A DNA stretch of 64,000 nucleotides from the NCBI GenBank assembly GCA_937870755.1, contig CALMZV010000028.1, positions 62,001-126,000 of the forward strand, in the 5' to 3' direction. This DNA comes from an uncultured Methylocystaceae bacterium. Lineage in GTDB: Bacteria; Pseudomonadota; Alphaproteobacteria; Rhizobiales; Beijerinckiaceae. The notes beneath the pieces were generated by a model. The model was not told the origin of the DNA. It did no database searches and worked only from the letters and a program-made list of their open reading frames with translations. The position numbers and the translations under genes were made by a program. Positions 35,098-44,591 of this stretch are shown here, one piece after another (the stretch's first letter is position 1; each line of letters opens with the position of its first letter).

Positions 35098-36543
35098 CTA
35101 TTCGACCACCAGTTTGTACGCTTCGCCCGCGCGCAGCGCCGCGCCGGCCTCCAGCCCGTTGAGCAACAGGAACATCTCGGCCGGCCGTTCGACGCCGGTC
35201 ATGCGTTGGGAGAGCGATTCGACCGTATCGCCGGCGGCGGCGACGACGATCTGCAACCGCTGCGCCCGCGCGCGCGCGGCTTCGTCCGGTGTGATCGAAT
35301 GGAATGAATCGATCGATTCCTGGAATCTGCGCTCTGCTTCTTCGTTCAGCGAGCGCACCGCGAACATGAGGCGATAAACCTCGCCCTCGCGCCGAATGAC
35401 CGCCACCCGGAAATTCCATTCGCCCGCGCGCGCGATGCCGAACGCCGCCGGCATGCCGTCGACCGTGCCCGTCCTGATCGAGGATTCGATCAGCCCGTCA
35501 AGCCATCCGGACGCCAGATAGGTCTCGAGCGGCGTCGCAGGACCGACGACCACGTTGTCGAGCCGCAACGCCTCGCGCCCGCCGAACGCCTTGCCGAGCA
35601 GCGCGCGACGCGTGTTCTCAAGAACGAACCCCTCCGGCGCGCGAAACGAGAACCCCAGGCGCGGCTGGAGAAACATGCGTCCGCGAACCAGCCCCTCCGA
35701 CGGGTCTTCGCCGAATGCGATCCCGTTGATCGCCGCGAGATAGCTCGCCCGATCCGACTTGCCGACGCCCGGCGCCGCGATCTGGCGCGCCGCCAGCGTC
35801 GCCTGACTGATGCGTTCGGGCGTGGTCGGATGCGTCGCAAGCATGTCTGGGCGGCCATCGGTCTTCTGCCCGAGCAACGCGTCGCGGAAGGCGATCGAGC
35901 GGCCGAGAGAGGTCAGGAAGCGCGGGGCGCCATAGGGATCGAACCCCGCGCGCGCGATGACGGCCACGCCAACGCGGTCGGCGTCGACTTCCTGCTGGCG
36001 GGAAAACCCGGCGAAGGACAGTTTCTGCGTCGCCTCGACCTCCTCGCCCTTCTGTCGGCTCTGGATGACGTTGGCGGCTTCCGCGATCACCGCCGCCTGC
36101 TTTTCGCGCTCGGCCCGCGCAGCCGCGTGCTTGGCCGTCACATGCGCGATTTCATGCGCCATCACCGCGGCGATTTCCGAAGAATCGTTGGCGAGCGCGA
36201 GCAGCCCGCGCGACGCATACAGATTGCCGGAGGGCAGGGCGAACGCGTTCACCACGGGCGTGTTGAGAATGGTCACGCGATAGACCTGGCCGCCCGTTTC
36301 GGAGGCGCCGGCCAGCCGCGCGAGAATGTCGTTGAGGTAGCGCTCGGCCGCAGGCCAGGAATATTCGCCGCCGAACTGCGCGACCAGTTTCTTGTGCTCG
36401 ATCGCGGTCAGCGAATCGAACCCGACCGTGCGCGGGGCCGCGGGCGGCGCAGACCTGATCGCCGGCGCCATCACCCCCTGCTGGTCGACCAGCGCGCAGG
36501 ACGCCAGCAGCATCGCCGCCAGCGCGCTCGAGACCTTGCGCAC
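35098..36543 (-). CDS. M48-family metalloprotease lipoprotein, BepA/LoiP-like
   Basis: A 481-residue zinc protease with a lipobox-type signal LLASC near residue 15. The M48 active site is MAHEIAHVTAKH (HExxH), with the downstream third ligand in SRQQEVDADRVGV. A 200-residue C-terminal region ends in a LysM-like segment (AAGDTVESLSQRM) that may bind peptidoglycan. These proteases perform outer-membrane protein and LPS-assembly quality control. The start is GTG at 36543, thirteen bases after the upstream SNase-like stop. Confidence 0.85.
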   Translation of the reverse strand: MRKVSSALAAMLLASCALVDQQGVMAPAIRSAPPAAPRTVGFDSLTAIEHKKLVAQFGGEYSWPAAERYLNDILARLAGASETGGQVYRVTILNTPVVNAFALPSGNLYASRGLLALANDSSEIAAVMAHEIAHVTAKHAAARAEREKQAAVIAEAANVIQSRQKGEEVEATQKLSFAGFSRQQEVDADRVGVAVIARAGFDPYGAPRFLTSLGRSIAFRDALLGQKTDGRPDMLATHPTTPERISQATLAARQIAAPGVGKSDRASYLAAINGIAFGEDPSEGLVRGRMFLQPRLGFSFRAPEGFVLENTRRALLGKAFGGREALRLDNVVVGPATPLETYLASGWLDGLIESSIRTGTVDGMPAAFGIARAGEWNFRVAVIRREGEVYRLMFAVRSLNEEAERRFQESIDSFHSITPDEAARARAQRLQIVVAAAGDTVESLSQRMTGVERPAEMFLLLNGLEAGAALRAGEAYKLVVE

Positions 36544-36556
36544 GCAAACCGCGTCG

Positions 36557-37378
36557 CTAGGGCGCCTTCCGTTCGTCGAGAAGCTCAATCGCATCCGCGC
36601 TCGTAATCTCCATCTGCGGGCCAAAACGGCGGTCGATGAGACCGCGGACCCGCACATGCCGCCCGACGAGGTTTTGCGCCTCGACCCCGAGCGCTTCAAG
36701 TATAGTCAGGTTGCGCCGCGAAATGGTGAACGCAAAATCGACCGCCCGCACCGACCCGAAATTCACATAAATGCGCCCTGTGGCGTCTCCAAGGCTGGCG
36801 ACCTTGCCCTCGACGACGCTCATGCCGGGCGGCGCGCCCACGATCCCCGCGCGATCTTCGGCAAGGATGACCGGCGCGTGCGCCCATATGCCCCGGCGCG
36901 CCGTCCGGGCCTGGGCCTCGGCGGCCAGCAGACGCGCGCGGCAGGGCCGAGCGGCTGCGTCGGGCCGGTAGCGGGCCAGGCCCGCTGCCAGCGCCGTCTC
37001 GGCGAGCGAGGCCGTCGCCGGCGACCCGGCGCCCGCCGGCGCGGCGAGCCAAAGCGACAACCTGCCCCAGCGGTCTGTTTTTTCTACCGGATCGGCGGCC
37101 GCGACGTCGCGACCGACAAGCCATTGCACAAATGTCGCGCGGGCCCCGGCGGCGTGATCGCCACGCCCGAAATCGAGGCCGGGGAGGCGGCCGATGCGGC
37201 CATCGGCAAGCGCGAAATCGAGTTTCTCGTCGACCGCGATCACCTGAAGGGTCCGGTCGAAAACGTCCGGGCAGGGCGCCGGCGCGGCGCTCTCGGCGGC
37301 ATGGCCGGCGGCCAGAATCGCGACAGCCATTGCGGCCGTCCGCCTGCCGAACCGTGTGAGCGCCCGTCGATCGCTCAT
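36557..37378 (-). CDS. SNase-like (thermonuclease-fold) exported protein
   Basis: A 273-residue protein with a signal peptide (AMAVAILAAGHAAESAAPAPC). The central part DRTLQVIAVDEKLDFALADGRIGRLPGLD and VGRDVAAADPVEKTDRWGRLSLWL follows the SNase fold order, with ARRGIWAHAP as the typical C-terminal helix end. The canonical catalytic Arg and Glu of Staphylococcus nuclease are not clearly present, so nuclease activity is uncertain. A C-terminal extension of about 80 residues follows. It overlaps the upstream esterase stop by four bases (ATGA). Confidence 0.7.
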   Translation of the reverse strand: MSDRRALTRFGRRTAAMAVAILAAGHAAESAAPAPCPDVFDRTLQVIAVDEKLDFALADGRIGRLPGLDFGRGDHAAGARATFVQWLVGRDVAAADPVEKTDRWGRLSLWLAAPAGAGSPATASLAETALAAGLARYRPDAAARPCRARLLAAEAQARTARRGIWAHAPVILAEDRAGIVGAPPGMSVVEGKVASLGDATGRIYVNFGSVRAVDFAFTISRRNLTILEALGVEAQNLVGRHVRVRGLIDRRFGPQMEITSADAIELLDERKAP

Positions 37379-38304
37379 CGGCTCGCGCGCTCGGCCTCCA
37401 CGCGCTTCATGAAATCGATCACGAGTCTTGCCGCGTCGACGTCGCGGTTGTGGGCGCCGACAGGCTGGCCCCGGTCCAGTCCCAGCCGGACGCGCCCCGG
37501 CAGTGCATGGCCGCCGCCTTCGATCCGCACCAGTTCGATCGGCCGTTTGCATCCGGCCCATTTGTCGACGAACACGCGCGAACCGTCGTTCGGATCGCGA
37601 TCGGGCAGTTCGGCCGAGGTTTTCTGCCCGCAGCCGGCCGCCTGCCGGAAGGGCGCGAGCGAGGCGTCGACGGACACGAGTTCGTCCTTGAAATCCGACA
37701 GGTTCGCCTTGCCGCCCGCGTAAGGCGTGACCGGGTCGGCGACGCCGGCGATGCTCATGAGGGCGACGGGCGCGGACGGCTTGCAGTTGGGCGCGTCCGC
37801 CGCCGTCATGTTCGAAATCAGGACCGCGACGCCGGCGAACATGGCGGGATCGGCGCAGGCCACGCGATAGGCCAACATGCCGCCGGTGGAGGCGCCGACC
37901 AGAAAAACGCGGCGCCGGTCGGTGACGCCGTCGGCGATCAGCTTGGCGACGGTGTCGCGCACGAATTGCGCATCGCGCTGGCTCCTGGCGTCGCCGACGT
38001 CCCAGTGGCCATCGATCGCATCGAGATAGACGACCGCGACGCCGGGCGACTTCAGGTCTTCAAGCCCAAGATTGCGCCGGGCGCGCAGCCCGGTGCCGCT
38101 CTGGCCATGCAGCACGACAATGGTCGGCCGCGGCGCCTGTTTCAGCCGCACGCGCTCCACCAGAAAGGCCGTGCGTTTCAGACCGCCCGATTCGATCGTA
38201 AGCTTGCCGGACGCCGCCCGCGCGGCGCCCGCGCCGACGGAAAGCAGCGTCGCGACCGCCAGCAGGCAGGCCAGGAAGAGACCGCCGGCGCGTCTGCGAT
38301 TCAT
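37375..38304 (-). CDS. LpqC/poly(3-hydroxybutyrate) depolymerase-like esterase
   Basis: A 309-residue exported alpha/beta hydrolase. A signal peptide with AGAARAASG precedes TIVVLHGQSGTG, the nucleophile elbow VGASTGGM, the Asp in ADPVTPYAGG and the His in GGGHALPG. This is the LpqC/feruloyl esterase group, which includes extracellular PHB depolymerases. The window also has bdhA and thiolase, but the natural ester is not shown by sequence. The start at 38304 follows GGGAG. Downstream SNase-like and M48 genes appear co-transcribed. Confidence 0.82.
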   Translation of the reverse strand: MNRRRAGGLFLACLLAVATLLSVGAGAARAASGKLTIESGGLKRTAFLVERVRLKQAPRPTIVVLHGQSGTGLRARRNLGLEDLKSPGVAVVYLDAIDGHWDVGDARSQRDAQFVRDTVAKLIADGVTDRRRVFLVGASTGGMLAYRVACADPAMFAGVAVLISNMTAADAPNCKPSAPVALMSIAGVADPVTPYAGGKANLSDFKDELVSVDASLAPFRQAAGCGQKTSAELPDRDPNDGSRVFVDKWAGCKRPIELVRIEGGGHALPGRVRLGLDRGQPVGAHNRDVDAARLVIDFMKRVEAERASR

Positions 38305-38495
38305 GGCATTCTCCCGATAACTGCGTTCATCGCGAACATTTCTCCCAGTCATGCCACGACCGGCCGGCCGCGTCCAAGTGGACGTTTGGCGCGCTTTGCG
38401 GACGCGATGACTTTGCAGCAGGCCACGCGGCGATCGGGCGGAATGCGACCTGTCGTCGAAAACGCGATCGATTGCCAAGTTCAGCGCGCGCGATC

Positions 38496-38522
38496 GCGAA
38501 AAACCGGCTTCCACTTTTTCGC
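38496..38522 (+). repeat. palindromic intergenic element, rhizobial REP-like
   Basis: GCGAAAAA and TTTTTCGC form an eight-pair stem around an 11-base loop CCGGCTTCCAC. Elements with this GCGAAAAACCGGnTTCCACTTTTTCGC pattern recur across Hyphomicrobiales genomes. It lies in the 268-base gap before sdhC. Confidence 0.6.
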
Positions 38523-38572
38523 CGCCCGCGCTAGTGAACAGCCGAAGGCTCGCTCAGCTGGGGACCCGCGCC

Positions 38573-38980
38573 ATGGCAGAACCCAATCCCGCCCGTCTTG
38601 AGGATCGTCGGCCGCTCTCGCCGCATCTCATGATCTACCGGCCCATGCTGACGATGATGATGTCGATCGTCCATCGCATCACCGGCGGCGCGCTGTACGT
38701 GGGGACATTGCTGCTCGCCTGGTATTTCATCGCGGCCGCGTCGGGCCCGGCCGCCTTCGCGCAGGCGGAATGGTTCTTTTCCTCTATCCTCGGCCGCCTT
38801 ATTCTATTCGGCTTCACCTGGGCGTTGTTCACCCATCTGCTGGGCGGCGTGCGCCACGCGATCTGGGACGCCGGCCACGGCATGGATGCGAAGGGCCGCG
38901 AATTTCTGGCGCAGGCGACGCTTGTCGGCGGCATTGTTCTGACGATCCTCGTCTGGATCGTCGCTTACGCGGCGCGCTGA
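38573..38980 (+). CDS. sdhC: succinate dehydrogenase cytochrome b556 subunit
   Basis: A 135-residue membrane anchor of complex II with three hydrophobic segments. RPLSPHLMIYRPMLTMMMSIVHRITGG matches the SdhC signature, where the His of SIVHR and the preceding Ser line the quinone site and bind haem b with SdhD. The protein starts at ATG 38573, giving MAEPNPARLEDRRPLSPHL. First gene of sdhCDAB. Confidence 0.94.
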   Translation: MAEPNPARLEDRRPLSPHLMIYRPMLTMMMSIVHRITGGALYVGTLLLAWYFIAAASGPAAFAQAEWFFSSILGRLILFGFTWALFTHLLGGVRHAIWDAGHGMDAKGREFLAQATLVGGIVLTILVWIVAYAAR

Positions 38981-38990
38981 GGAAACGACC

Positions 38991-39386
38991 ATGAGCGACA
39001 AATCCTCCTCCATGCGCACCGACATCGCGCGGGTGCGCCACCTCGGTTCCGCGCACAGCGGCACGTCGCACGCATGGATGATGCGCGTGACGGCGGCCAT
39101 TCTCATTCCGCTCACGCTGTTGTTCGTCTGGCTGATCGTTTCCATGATCGGCCGCGACTACGACGCGGTCCTGCAACTGTTCGGCAGTCGCGTGGGGCCA
39201 GGCGCGATCGCGCTGCTGTTCGTGCTGACCGCCTGCTATCACATGAAGGGCGGCATGCAGACGATCATCGAGGACTACGTGCACGATCGCCACCTGAAGG
39301 AATGGTCGATCATCGGCAATATCCTCTTCTGCGGCCTGGTCGCGGCGGCCACCGGGCTTGCCATCATCAAGATTTCTCTCGGCTGA
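38991..39386 (+). CDS. sdhD: succinate dehydrogenase membrane anchor subunit
   Basis: A 131-residue anchor with three membrane helices. ACYHMKGGMQTIIEDYVHD contains the haem-ligand histidine and the conserved DYVHD. Ten bases separate it from sdhC. It contributes the quinone site and anchors the SdhAB dimer to the inner membrane. Confidence 0.94.
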   Translation: MSDKSSSMRTDIARVRHLGSAHSGTSHAWMMRVTAAILIPLTLLFVWLIVSMIGRDYDAVLQLFGSRVGPGAIALLFVLTACYHMKGGMQTIIEDYVHDRHLKEWSIIGNILFCGLVAAATGLAIIKISLG

Positions 39387-39481
39387 GCCGCCGGGTCCGC
39401 ACAGACCCGGACGGCGTTTAACCACCGCCCGCGCCCGCAAGACTTGCTTTGCGGGATCGGGCCTGAAGGGCGATCCATCCC

Positions 39482-41317
39482 ATGGCGAATTCGAGCAATG
39501 GCGCTTCCGCTCCGGCCGTGAACGGCAAGGCCTATCCGATCACGGATCACACGTTCGACGTGGTGATCGTAGGGGCGGGCGGCGCGGGCCTGCGCGCGAC
39601 CGTCGGCTGTTCGCAGGCCGGCCTGCGTACGGCCTGCATCTCCAAGGTGTTCCCGACGCGTTCGCACACGGTCGCGGCGCAGGGCGGCGTGGCCGCGGCG
39701 CTCGCCAATATGGGCGCGGACGACTGGAAATGGCACATGTACGACACCGTGAAGGGGTCGGACTGGCTCGGCGATCAGGACGCGATCGAATATCTGTGCC
39801 GCAACGCGCCGGCGGCCGTTTACGAACTCGATCATTGGGGCGTGCCTTTCTCGCGCACGACGGAAGGCAAGATCTACCAGCGTCCGTTCGGCGGCATGAC
39901 GACCGATTACGGCAGGGGACCTCCGGCCCAGCGCACCTGTGCGGCCGCCGACCGCACCGGCCACGCGATGCTGCATACGCTGTATGGCCAGGCGCTGAAG
40001 AACTCGACGCAGTTCTTCATCGAATATTTCGCCATCGACCTGATCATGGATTCGGAAGGCCGCTGCCGCGGCGTCGTCTGCATCAAGATGGACGACGGCA
40101 CGATCCACCGCTTCCGCGCCGCGCTGACGATTCTGGCGACCGGCGGATATGGACGCGCTTATTTCTCGGCCACTTCCGCCCACACCTGCACGGGCGACGG
40201 CGGCGGCATGGTGCTGCGCGCCGGTCTGCCGTTGCAGGACATGGAATTCGTGCAATTCCATCCCACCGGCATCTACGGCGCCGGCTGCCTGATCACGGAA
40301 GGCGCGCGCGGCGAGGGCGGCTACCTGACGAATTCGAACGGCGAGCGCTTCATGGAGCGTTATGCGCCGAGCGTGAAGGATCTCGCGCCGCGCGACATGG
40401 TCTCGCGCGCCATGACGATGGAAATCCGCGAGGGGCGCGGGGTCGGCAAGGGCGCCGACCACATCTACCTCCACCTCGACCATCTCGATCCGAAAATTCT
40501 GCACGAGCGCCTGCCCGGCATTTCGGAGAGCGCGAAGATTTTCGCGGGCGTCGACGTCACGAAGGAGCCCATCCCTGTGCTGCCGACGGTCCACTACAAC
40601 ATGGGCGGCATCCAGACGAACTATCACGGCGAAGTGCTGGTCAAGCGCGGCGACAATCCCGACGTCGTGGTGCCGGGCCTGATGGCGCTCGGCGAAGCCG
40701 CCTGCGTTTCGGTGCACGGCGCCAATCGTCTGGGCTCCAATTCGCTGATCGACCTCGTGGTGTTCGGCCGCGCGGCGGGCCTGCGCGCCGCCGAAATCGT
40801 CACGCCGGGCGAGAAACAGGCCGCACTTCCGGCCGATTCGGCCGATCTGGCCCTGTCGCGCCTCGATCATTTCCGCAATGCCTCCGGCTCCACGCCGACC
40901 GCTGACCTGCGACTGAACATGCAGCGCGTGATGCAGGCCAATTGCGCGGTGTACCGCACGGGCGACACGCTCAACGAAGGCGTGAAACTCATTCAGGACG
41001 TCTGGCAGGCCAAGGACGACATCAAGGTCACCGACCGTTCGCTGATCTGGAATTCCGACCTGATCGAGACGCTCGAATTCGACAACCTTATCGTGCAGGC
41101 GGTGGTGACCATGAACGGCGCAGCCAACCGCACCGAATCGCGCGGCGCGCATGCGCGCGAGGACTATGCCGAGCGCGACGACGCCACCTGGATGAAGCAC
41201 ACGCTGTCCTCCATCGACGATCACGCCCGGAAGGTGTCCATCGACTACCGGCCGGTGCATTCCTACACCATGACGAATGAGGTTTCGTATATCGAGCCGA
41301 AGGCGCGCGTGTACTGA
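39482..41317 (+). CDS. sdhA: succinate dehydrogenase flavoprotein subunit
   Basis: A 611-residue FAD subunit that oxidises succinate in the TCA cycle. [13 protein letters not shown] is the FAD site, [10 protein letters not shown] carries the covalent-flavin histidine, and [15 protein letters not shown] plus RGEGGYL belong to the active site with the catalytic Arg. The C-terminal [13 protein letters not shown] is the usual alphaproteobacterial end. A gap of 95 bases precedes it, with a TTTAACCACC near 39417. Confidence 0.97.
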   Translation: MANSSNGASAPAVNGKAYPITDHTFDVVIVGAGGAGLRATVGCSQAGLRTACISKVFPTRSHTVAAQGGVAAALANMGADDWKWHMYDTVKGSDWLGDQDAIEYLCRNAPAAVYELDHWGVPFSRTTEGKIYQRPFGGMTTDYGRGPPAQRTCAAADRTGHAMLHTLYGQALKNSTQFFIEYFAIDLIMDSEGRCRGVVCIKMDDGTIHRFRAALTILATGGYGRAYFSATSAHTCTGDGGGMVLRAGLPLQDMEFVQFHPTGIYGAGCLITEGARGEGGYLTNSNGERFMERYAPSVKDLAPRDMVSRAMTMEIREGRGVGKGADHIYLHLDHLDPKILHERLPGISESAKIFAGVDVTKEPIPVLPTVHYNMGGIQTNYHGEVLVKRGDNPDVVVPGLMALGEAACVSVHGANRLGSNSLIDLVVFGRAAGLRAAEIVTPGEKQAALPADSADLALSRLDHFRNASGSTPTADLRLNMQRVMQANCAVYRTGDTLNEGVKLIQDVWQAKDDIKVTDRSLIWNSDLIETLEFDNLIVQAVVTMNGAANRTESRGAHAREDYAERDDATWMKHTLSSIDDHARKVSIDYRPVHSYTMTNEVSYIEPKARVY

Positions 41318-41323
41318 CGCGGC

Positions 41324-41581
41324 ATGCGCGCGCCGCTTCTCGCGGCGATGCTGGCGTTTGTCGTCGCATCGCCCGCCCGGGGTCAGGATTTGGCGACCTG
41401 CAAGGCTGAAGAGCTTGCCTGGTCGATCGGAAAACCCGTGAAGACGCTGCAGCGTCTTCGCACCAGACAGGTTCGCTACGTGTGTTCGACATGCGCGGCG
41501 ACGATGGACTACAGCGCGGAGCGGCTGACGGTCGTCTACGACCGTTCGACGGGCCGGGTGAAGAAACTGAGCTGCAACTAG
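41324..41581 (+). CDS. small secreted protein, peptidase inhibitor I78-like
   Basis: An 85-residue protein with a signal peptide ending at about ASPARGQ. The mature part has [38 protein letters not shown] and KKLSCN, matching the I78 inhibitor layout (C, W-loop, TMDYxxxRLxxxxD, terminal C). Four cysteines would form two bridges, one more than usual. It sits 6 bases after sdhA and 26 before sdhB, an unusual place, so it is co-transcribed with complex II. A periplasmic function is expected; a role for complex II is not shown. Confidence 0.6.
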   Translation: MRAPLLAAMLAFVVASPARGQDLATCKAEELAWSIGKPVKTLQRLRTRQVRYVCSTCAATMDYSAERLTVVYDRSTGRVKKLSCN

Positions 41582-41607
41582 CAGTCTATCGAAGGCAGAG
41601 ATCAAAC

Positions 41608-42387
41608 ATGGTCGAACTCGCTCTTCCCAAGAACTCCGTCGTCGGAAATGGCAAGACGTGGCCCAGGCCCGCAAATGCGAAGAACCTGCGCGAGTTCCGC
41701 ATCTATCGCTGGGACCCGGACGACGGCGCCAACCCGCGCATCGACACCTATTTTGTCGATTGCGACGATTGCGGACCGATGATTCTCGACGCGATCATCT
41801 GGATCAAGAACAAGATCGACCCGACCCTCACCTTCCGCCGCTCCTGCCGCGAAGGCATCTGCGGCTCGTGCGCGATGAACATCGACGGCACGAACACGCT
41901 GGCCTGCACGAAGGGGATGGACGAGATCAAAGGCGCGGTCAAAATCTACCCGCTGCCGCACATGCCGGTCGTGAAAGACCTCGTTCCCGATCTGACGCGG
42001 TTCTACGCGCAGCACGCCTCGGTGGAGCCGTGGCTCAAGACCACGACGCCGGCGCCGGAAAAGGAATGGCGGCAGTCGCCGGAGGATCGCGCCAAGCTCG
42101 ACGGGCTCTACGAGTGCATCCTGTGCGCCTGCTGCTCCACCTCCTGCCCGTCCTACTGGTGGAACGGCGATCGGTATCTTGGACCCGCCGCGCTGCTGCA
42201 GGCCTACCGCTGGCTGATCGATTCGCGCGACGAGGCGACCGGCGAGCGGCTCGACAATGTCGAGGATCCGTTCCGTCTCTATCGCTGCCACACGATCATG
42301 AACTGCGCCAAAGCCTGTCCGAAGGGCCTCAACCCGGCCAAGGCGATCGCCAACATCAAGAACATGCTCATCGAGCGCCAGTTCTGA
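41608..42387 (+). CDS. sdhB: succinate dehydrogenase iron-sulfur subunit
   Basis: A 259-residue subunit carrying 2Fe-2S, 4Fe-4S and 3Fe-4S clusters. [15 protein letters not shown] binds the 2Fe-2S centre; [16 protein letters not shown] and [15 protein letters not shown] supply the ligands for the others. It transfers electrons from FAD to ubiquinone. A strong terminator ends the operon 25 bases later. Confidence 0.97.
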   Translation: MVELALPKNSVVGNGKTWPRPANAKNLREFRIYRWDPDDGANPRIDTYFVDCDDCGPMILDAIIWIKNKIDPTLTFRRSCREGICGSCAMNIDGTNTLACTKGMDEIKGAVKIYPLPHMPVVKDLVPDLTRFYAQHASVEPWLKTTTPAPEKEWRQSPEDRAKLDGLYECILCACCSTSCPSYWWNGDRYLGPAALLQAYRWLIDSRDEATGERLDNVEDPFRLYRCHTIMNCAKACPKGLNPAKAIANIKNMLIERQF

Positions 42388-42412
42388 CCGGCGAGGCGAA
42401 GCGGAAGAACGC

Positions 42413-42443
42413 AAAAGGCCGGTCTTTCGACCGGCCCTTTTTT
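42413..42443 (+). terminator. rho-independent terminator after sdhB
   Basis: GGCCGGTC, loop TTTC, GACCGGCC and then six T, preceded by an A-run. Bidirectional use with the convergent GNAT gene is possible. Confidence 0.92.
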
Positions 42444-42460
42444 CGACAATCGGGCGCGTG

Positions 42461-43054
42461 CTATCGGCGCATGTTGCGCTGCATGGCGAATTCGCGCGTG
42501 TGCAGATCCAGCATCGCCGTCGCATAGGACGAGGCGTCGTCGATCCATTCGTTCCACAGTTGCGCCGCCGAGGGGGTGCGCGCCACGAGGCGGCCCGTCA
42601 ATTCGTCGGTGTCGAACTGCAAATCGGCTTCGAACTTCTTGGCCAATCCCTGCATCGCCCGGTTGCGGGCAAGACAGGACATGTACAGCGTGTCGGCGCC
42701 GCGGTTGCGCGCCGCCTGGACGATGCGACCCATCAGTTCGGAGCCGACGCCGCGCCGGCGCCAATCGTGTTCGACCGAGAAGGCCGCCTCGGCCGAACCG
42801 GCGTCGAGACCGAGACCGACGCCCCGCAACTCGCCCGCGCCCCGCAGGACGCCGTCGACGAAATAGCCGAAGATGACGTCGTCGATCCCGAAGCAGCGCT
42901 CGGCATAATTGGTGAGGAAGTCGTCGGAGACGACCATGGCGAATCGCTCCTGTCGGCTTTGCGTGTCGAGCCGCAGCAGGTGATCGCGAAAATGATGCAT
43001 GTCCGACGGCCACAATCGCCGGACGACGCCGCCATGGATCAGAGCGTGTTCCAT
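42461..43054 (-). CDS. GNAT family N-acetyltransferase
   Basis: A 197-residue acetyltransferase. The acetyl-CoA site is AAFSVEHDWRRRGVGSELMGRIVQAAR with the Q/RxxGxG/A core RRRGVG. The N terminus LWPSDMHHFRDHLLRLD is characteristic of a conserved proteobacterial subfamily of unknown substrate. The ATG at 43054 is preferred; a well-formed promoter lies upstream at 43118-43147. Confidence 0.82.
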   Translation of the reverse strand: MEHALIHGGVVRRLWPSDMHHFRDHLLRLDTQSRQERFAMVVSDDFLTNYAERCFGIDDVIFGYFVDGVLRGAGELRGVGLGLDAGSAEAAFSVEHDWRRRGVGSELMGRIVQAARNRGADTLYMSCLARNRAMQGLAKKFEADLQFDTDELTGRLVARTPSAAQLWNEWIDDASSYATAMLDLHTREFAMQRNMRR

Positions 43055-43117
43055 TTCAGGCCTCCAACCGCATCGCCCCCTCGCGCAATTGCGAATCTCG
43101 ACCGGTCTGCCCAATAC

Positions 43118-43147
43118 AGAATATTGTGCACCGCACCCGTTAGACAA
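43118..43147 (-). promoter_or_regulatory. sigma70-type promoter of the GNAT gene
   Basis: On the minus strand TTGTCT (43147-43142), an 18-base spacer and TATTCT (43123-43118). The surrounding gap 43055-43298 is AT-rich and holds no gene I can recognise. Confidence 0.6.
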
Positions 43148-43298
43148 GGGTAAACGGCGCCGGCTGCGCTAGATCACATAAACGCCTGATTTGAAAATTG
43201 TATTTAGCAGCAATGTTTCAATGGTTTAGACGTCAACCTAGCCCGGCGGCGCGACGTTTGATCGCAGCGCACAAGAAATTTTCGCTCAAGCTGCGAAG

Positions 43299-43700
43299 TC
43301 AGCCGATGAGATCGATCAGGGGCGGGATCAGCGGTTCGTCGGCAGGCGGCATGGGATAGGACCGCAGATCGCGCGCGCGGACCCATTTGAGAGCCTGACC
43401 CTCGCCCGAGCGCACCGCGCCGCTCCAGCGACGGCAGACATAGAGCGGCATCAACAAATGGAAGTCGGGATAGGCGTGGCTCGCGAAGGTCAGCGGCGCC
43501 AGACACGCCGCCTGCACCGTTATTCCCAGTTCCTCCGCCAGTTCCCGGATCAGCGCATCTTCGGGGCGCTCGTGCGGATCGAGCTTGCCGCCCGGAAATT
43601 CCCACAACCCCGCGAGTTGCTTGCCCTGCGGCCGCTGCGCGATCAACACGCGATTGTCCGCGTCGATGAGCGCGGCCGCCACGACGATGAGCAGCTTCAT
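43299..43700 (-). CDS. mutT: 8-oxo-dGTP diphosphatase, Nudix family
   Basis: A 133-residue Nudix hydrolase that removes oxidised nucleotides. The Nudix box GGKLDPHERPEDALIRELAEEL is complete (described here in two parts: GGKLDPHERPEDAL then IRELAEEL with the REXXEE core), and VLIAQRPQGKQLAGLWEFPGG matches MutT. ATG at 43700 starts MKLLIVVAAALI. The lipoprotein gene upstream is four bases away. Confidence 0.9.
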   Translation of the reverse strand: MKLLIVVAAALIDADNRVLIAQRPQGKQLAGLWEFPGGKLDPHERPEDALIRELAEELGITVQAACLAPLTFASHAYPDFHLLMPLYVCRRWSGAVRSGEGQALKWVRARDLRSYPMPPADEPLIPPLIDLIG

Positions 43701-43704
43701 CGGC

Positions 43705-44277
43705 TCACCGATCGTTCGTGACGACAAGCTTGATGGGCTTTTCCTCGCGACCCGTCACAGTGACGGTTTCGAACATGGCCCCGCCGTCCTGCCCGACCCG
43801 CTGGACGCTGGTGTAGACCCCGGCGTTCAGCCTCACATATTCGTCCCTGTCGCGATAGCGCACCTGAGCGGTGACGAAATATTCGCCGGGCGCGACATCG
43901 TCGAATTCGAACCGCCCATTCGACTCGGCGCGCGTGGTGCGGGTGTATTCGGCATATTGCGGATCGGGCGAGGTGGTCGGAATTTGGCTCGCAGGGATCG
44001 AGCGCCGCCCACGATACAGAATCGCGAATCGCGCGCGCGCGTATGGCGTCGCCGGGACGAGTCGGATGATCTCTCCGACCGCGTTGATGGCGCCCCCCTT
44101 TTCGTCCCGCCAGAAAGCGTGGCCGGAAATGGTGGCCGCCCCCTTCTTCTTGATGTAGGCGGCGGCCGCCGGATCGAACGGGACCGCGCTCGCCGCGACG
44201 TCTGCGCCGGGCGGCCGGCTCGGCTGACAGCCAGCCATCGTCAGCGCCGCAACAATCGCCAGGACAGGTTTGCGCAT
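43705..44277 (-). CDS. lipoprotein with carboxypeptidase-regulatory-like domain
   Basis: A 190-residue lipoprotein (lipobox LTMAGC at about residue 16). The middle region RAESNGRFEFDDVAPGEYFVTAQV has the pattern of a carboxypeptidase regulatory-like/transthyretin beta-sandwich domain. No enzymatic motif is visible. It lies immediately upstream of mutT and ends four bases from it, so the two may be co-transcribed. Function is not known. Confidence 0.65.
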   Translation of the reverse strand: MRKPVLAIVAALTMAGCQPSRPPGADVAASAVPFDPAAAAYIKKKGAATISGHAFWRDEKGGAINAVGEIIRLVPATPYARARFAILYRGRRSIPASQIPTTSPDPQYAEYTRTTRAESNGRFEFDDVAPGEYFVTAQVRYRDRDEYVRLNAGVYTSVQRVGQDGGAMFETVTVTGREEKPIKLVVTNDR

Positions 44278-44405
44278 CAAACGCCTCGTTGAAAATGACG
44301 CGGCGAAAATCGCGTAGCGCAACGCAAAACGCAAGCAAGCCGACCGGAACCTTCCGCCCGCCGCGTCGTTCCTCCACACGGGGAGCGTTCGCGGGAGATT
44401 GACTC

Positions 44406-44591
44406 ATGCCGCGCGGCGACAAATCGAGCTACACCGACAAGCAGAAGCGTCAGGCCGAACACATCGAACAGGGCTACGAGGACCGCGGCCTCTCGCAGGA
44501 AGAAGCCGAACGGCGCGCCTGGGCCACCGTCAACAAGCAGGACGGCGGCGGCAAGAAGAGCGGCTCAGGCAGGAAACCTCACGACCGGTAG
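44406..44591 (+). CDS. conserved 61-residue small protein (often annotated plasmid stabilisation protein)
   Basis: A highly charged 61-residue protein beginning [22 protein letters not shown], with the conserved [21 protein letters not shown]. Homologues are widespread in proteobacteria, often chromosomal; the plasmid-stabilisation name has no support here. It overlaps the 3' end of argJ on the other strand by 13 bases. No transmembrane segment. Function unknown. Confidence 0.8.
   Translation: MPRGDKSSYTDKQKRQAEHIEQGYEDRGLSQEEAERRAWATVNKQDGGGKKSGSGRKPHDR

Noticed and set aside
39410-39430. CtrA-like TTTAACCACC before sdhA
   Set aside because: Does not fit TTAA-N7-TTAA and lies between co-transcribed operon genes.
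43055-43298. Small gene in the AT-rich gap between mutT and the GNAT gene
   Set aside because: No frame with a start, ribosome site and coding-like composition; a promoter for the GNAT gene explains part of it.
44406-44591. Plasmid origin or addiction module suggested by the plasmid-stabilisation name
   Set aside because: No toxin or replication genes; family is common on chromosomes.
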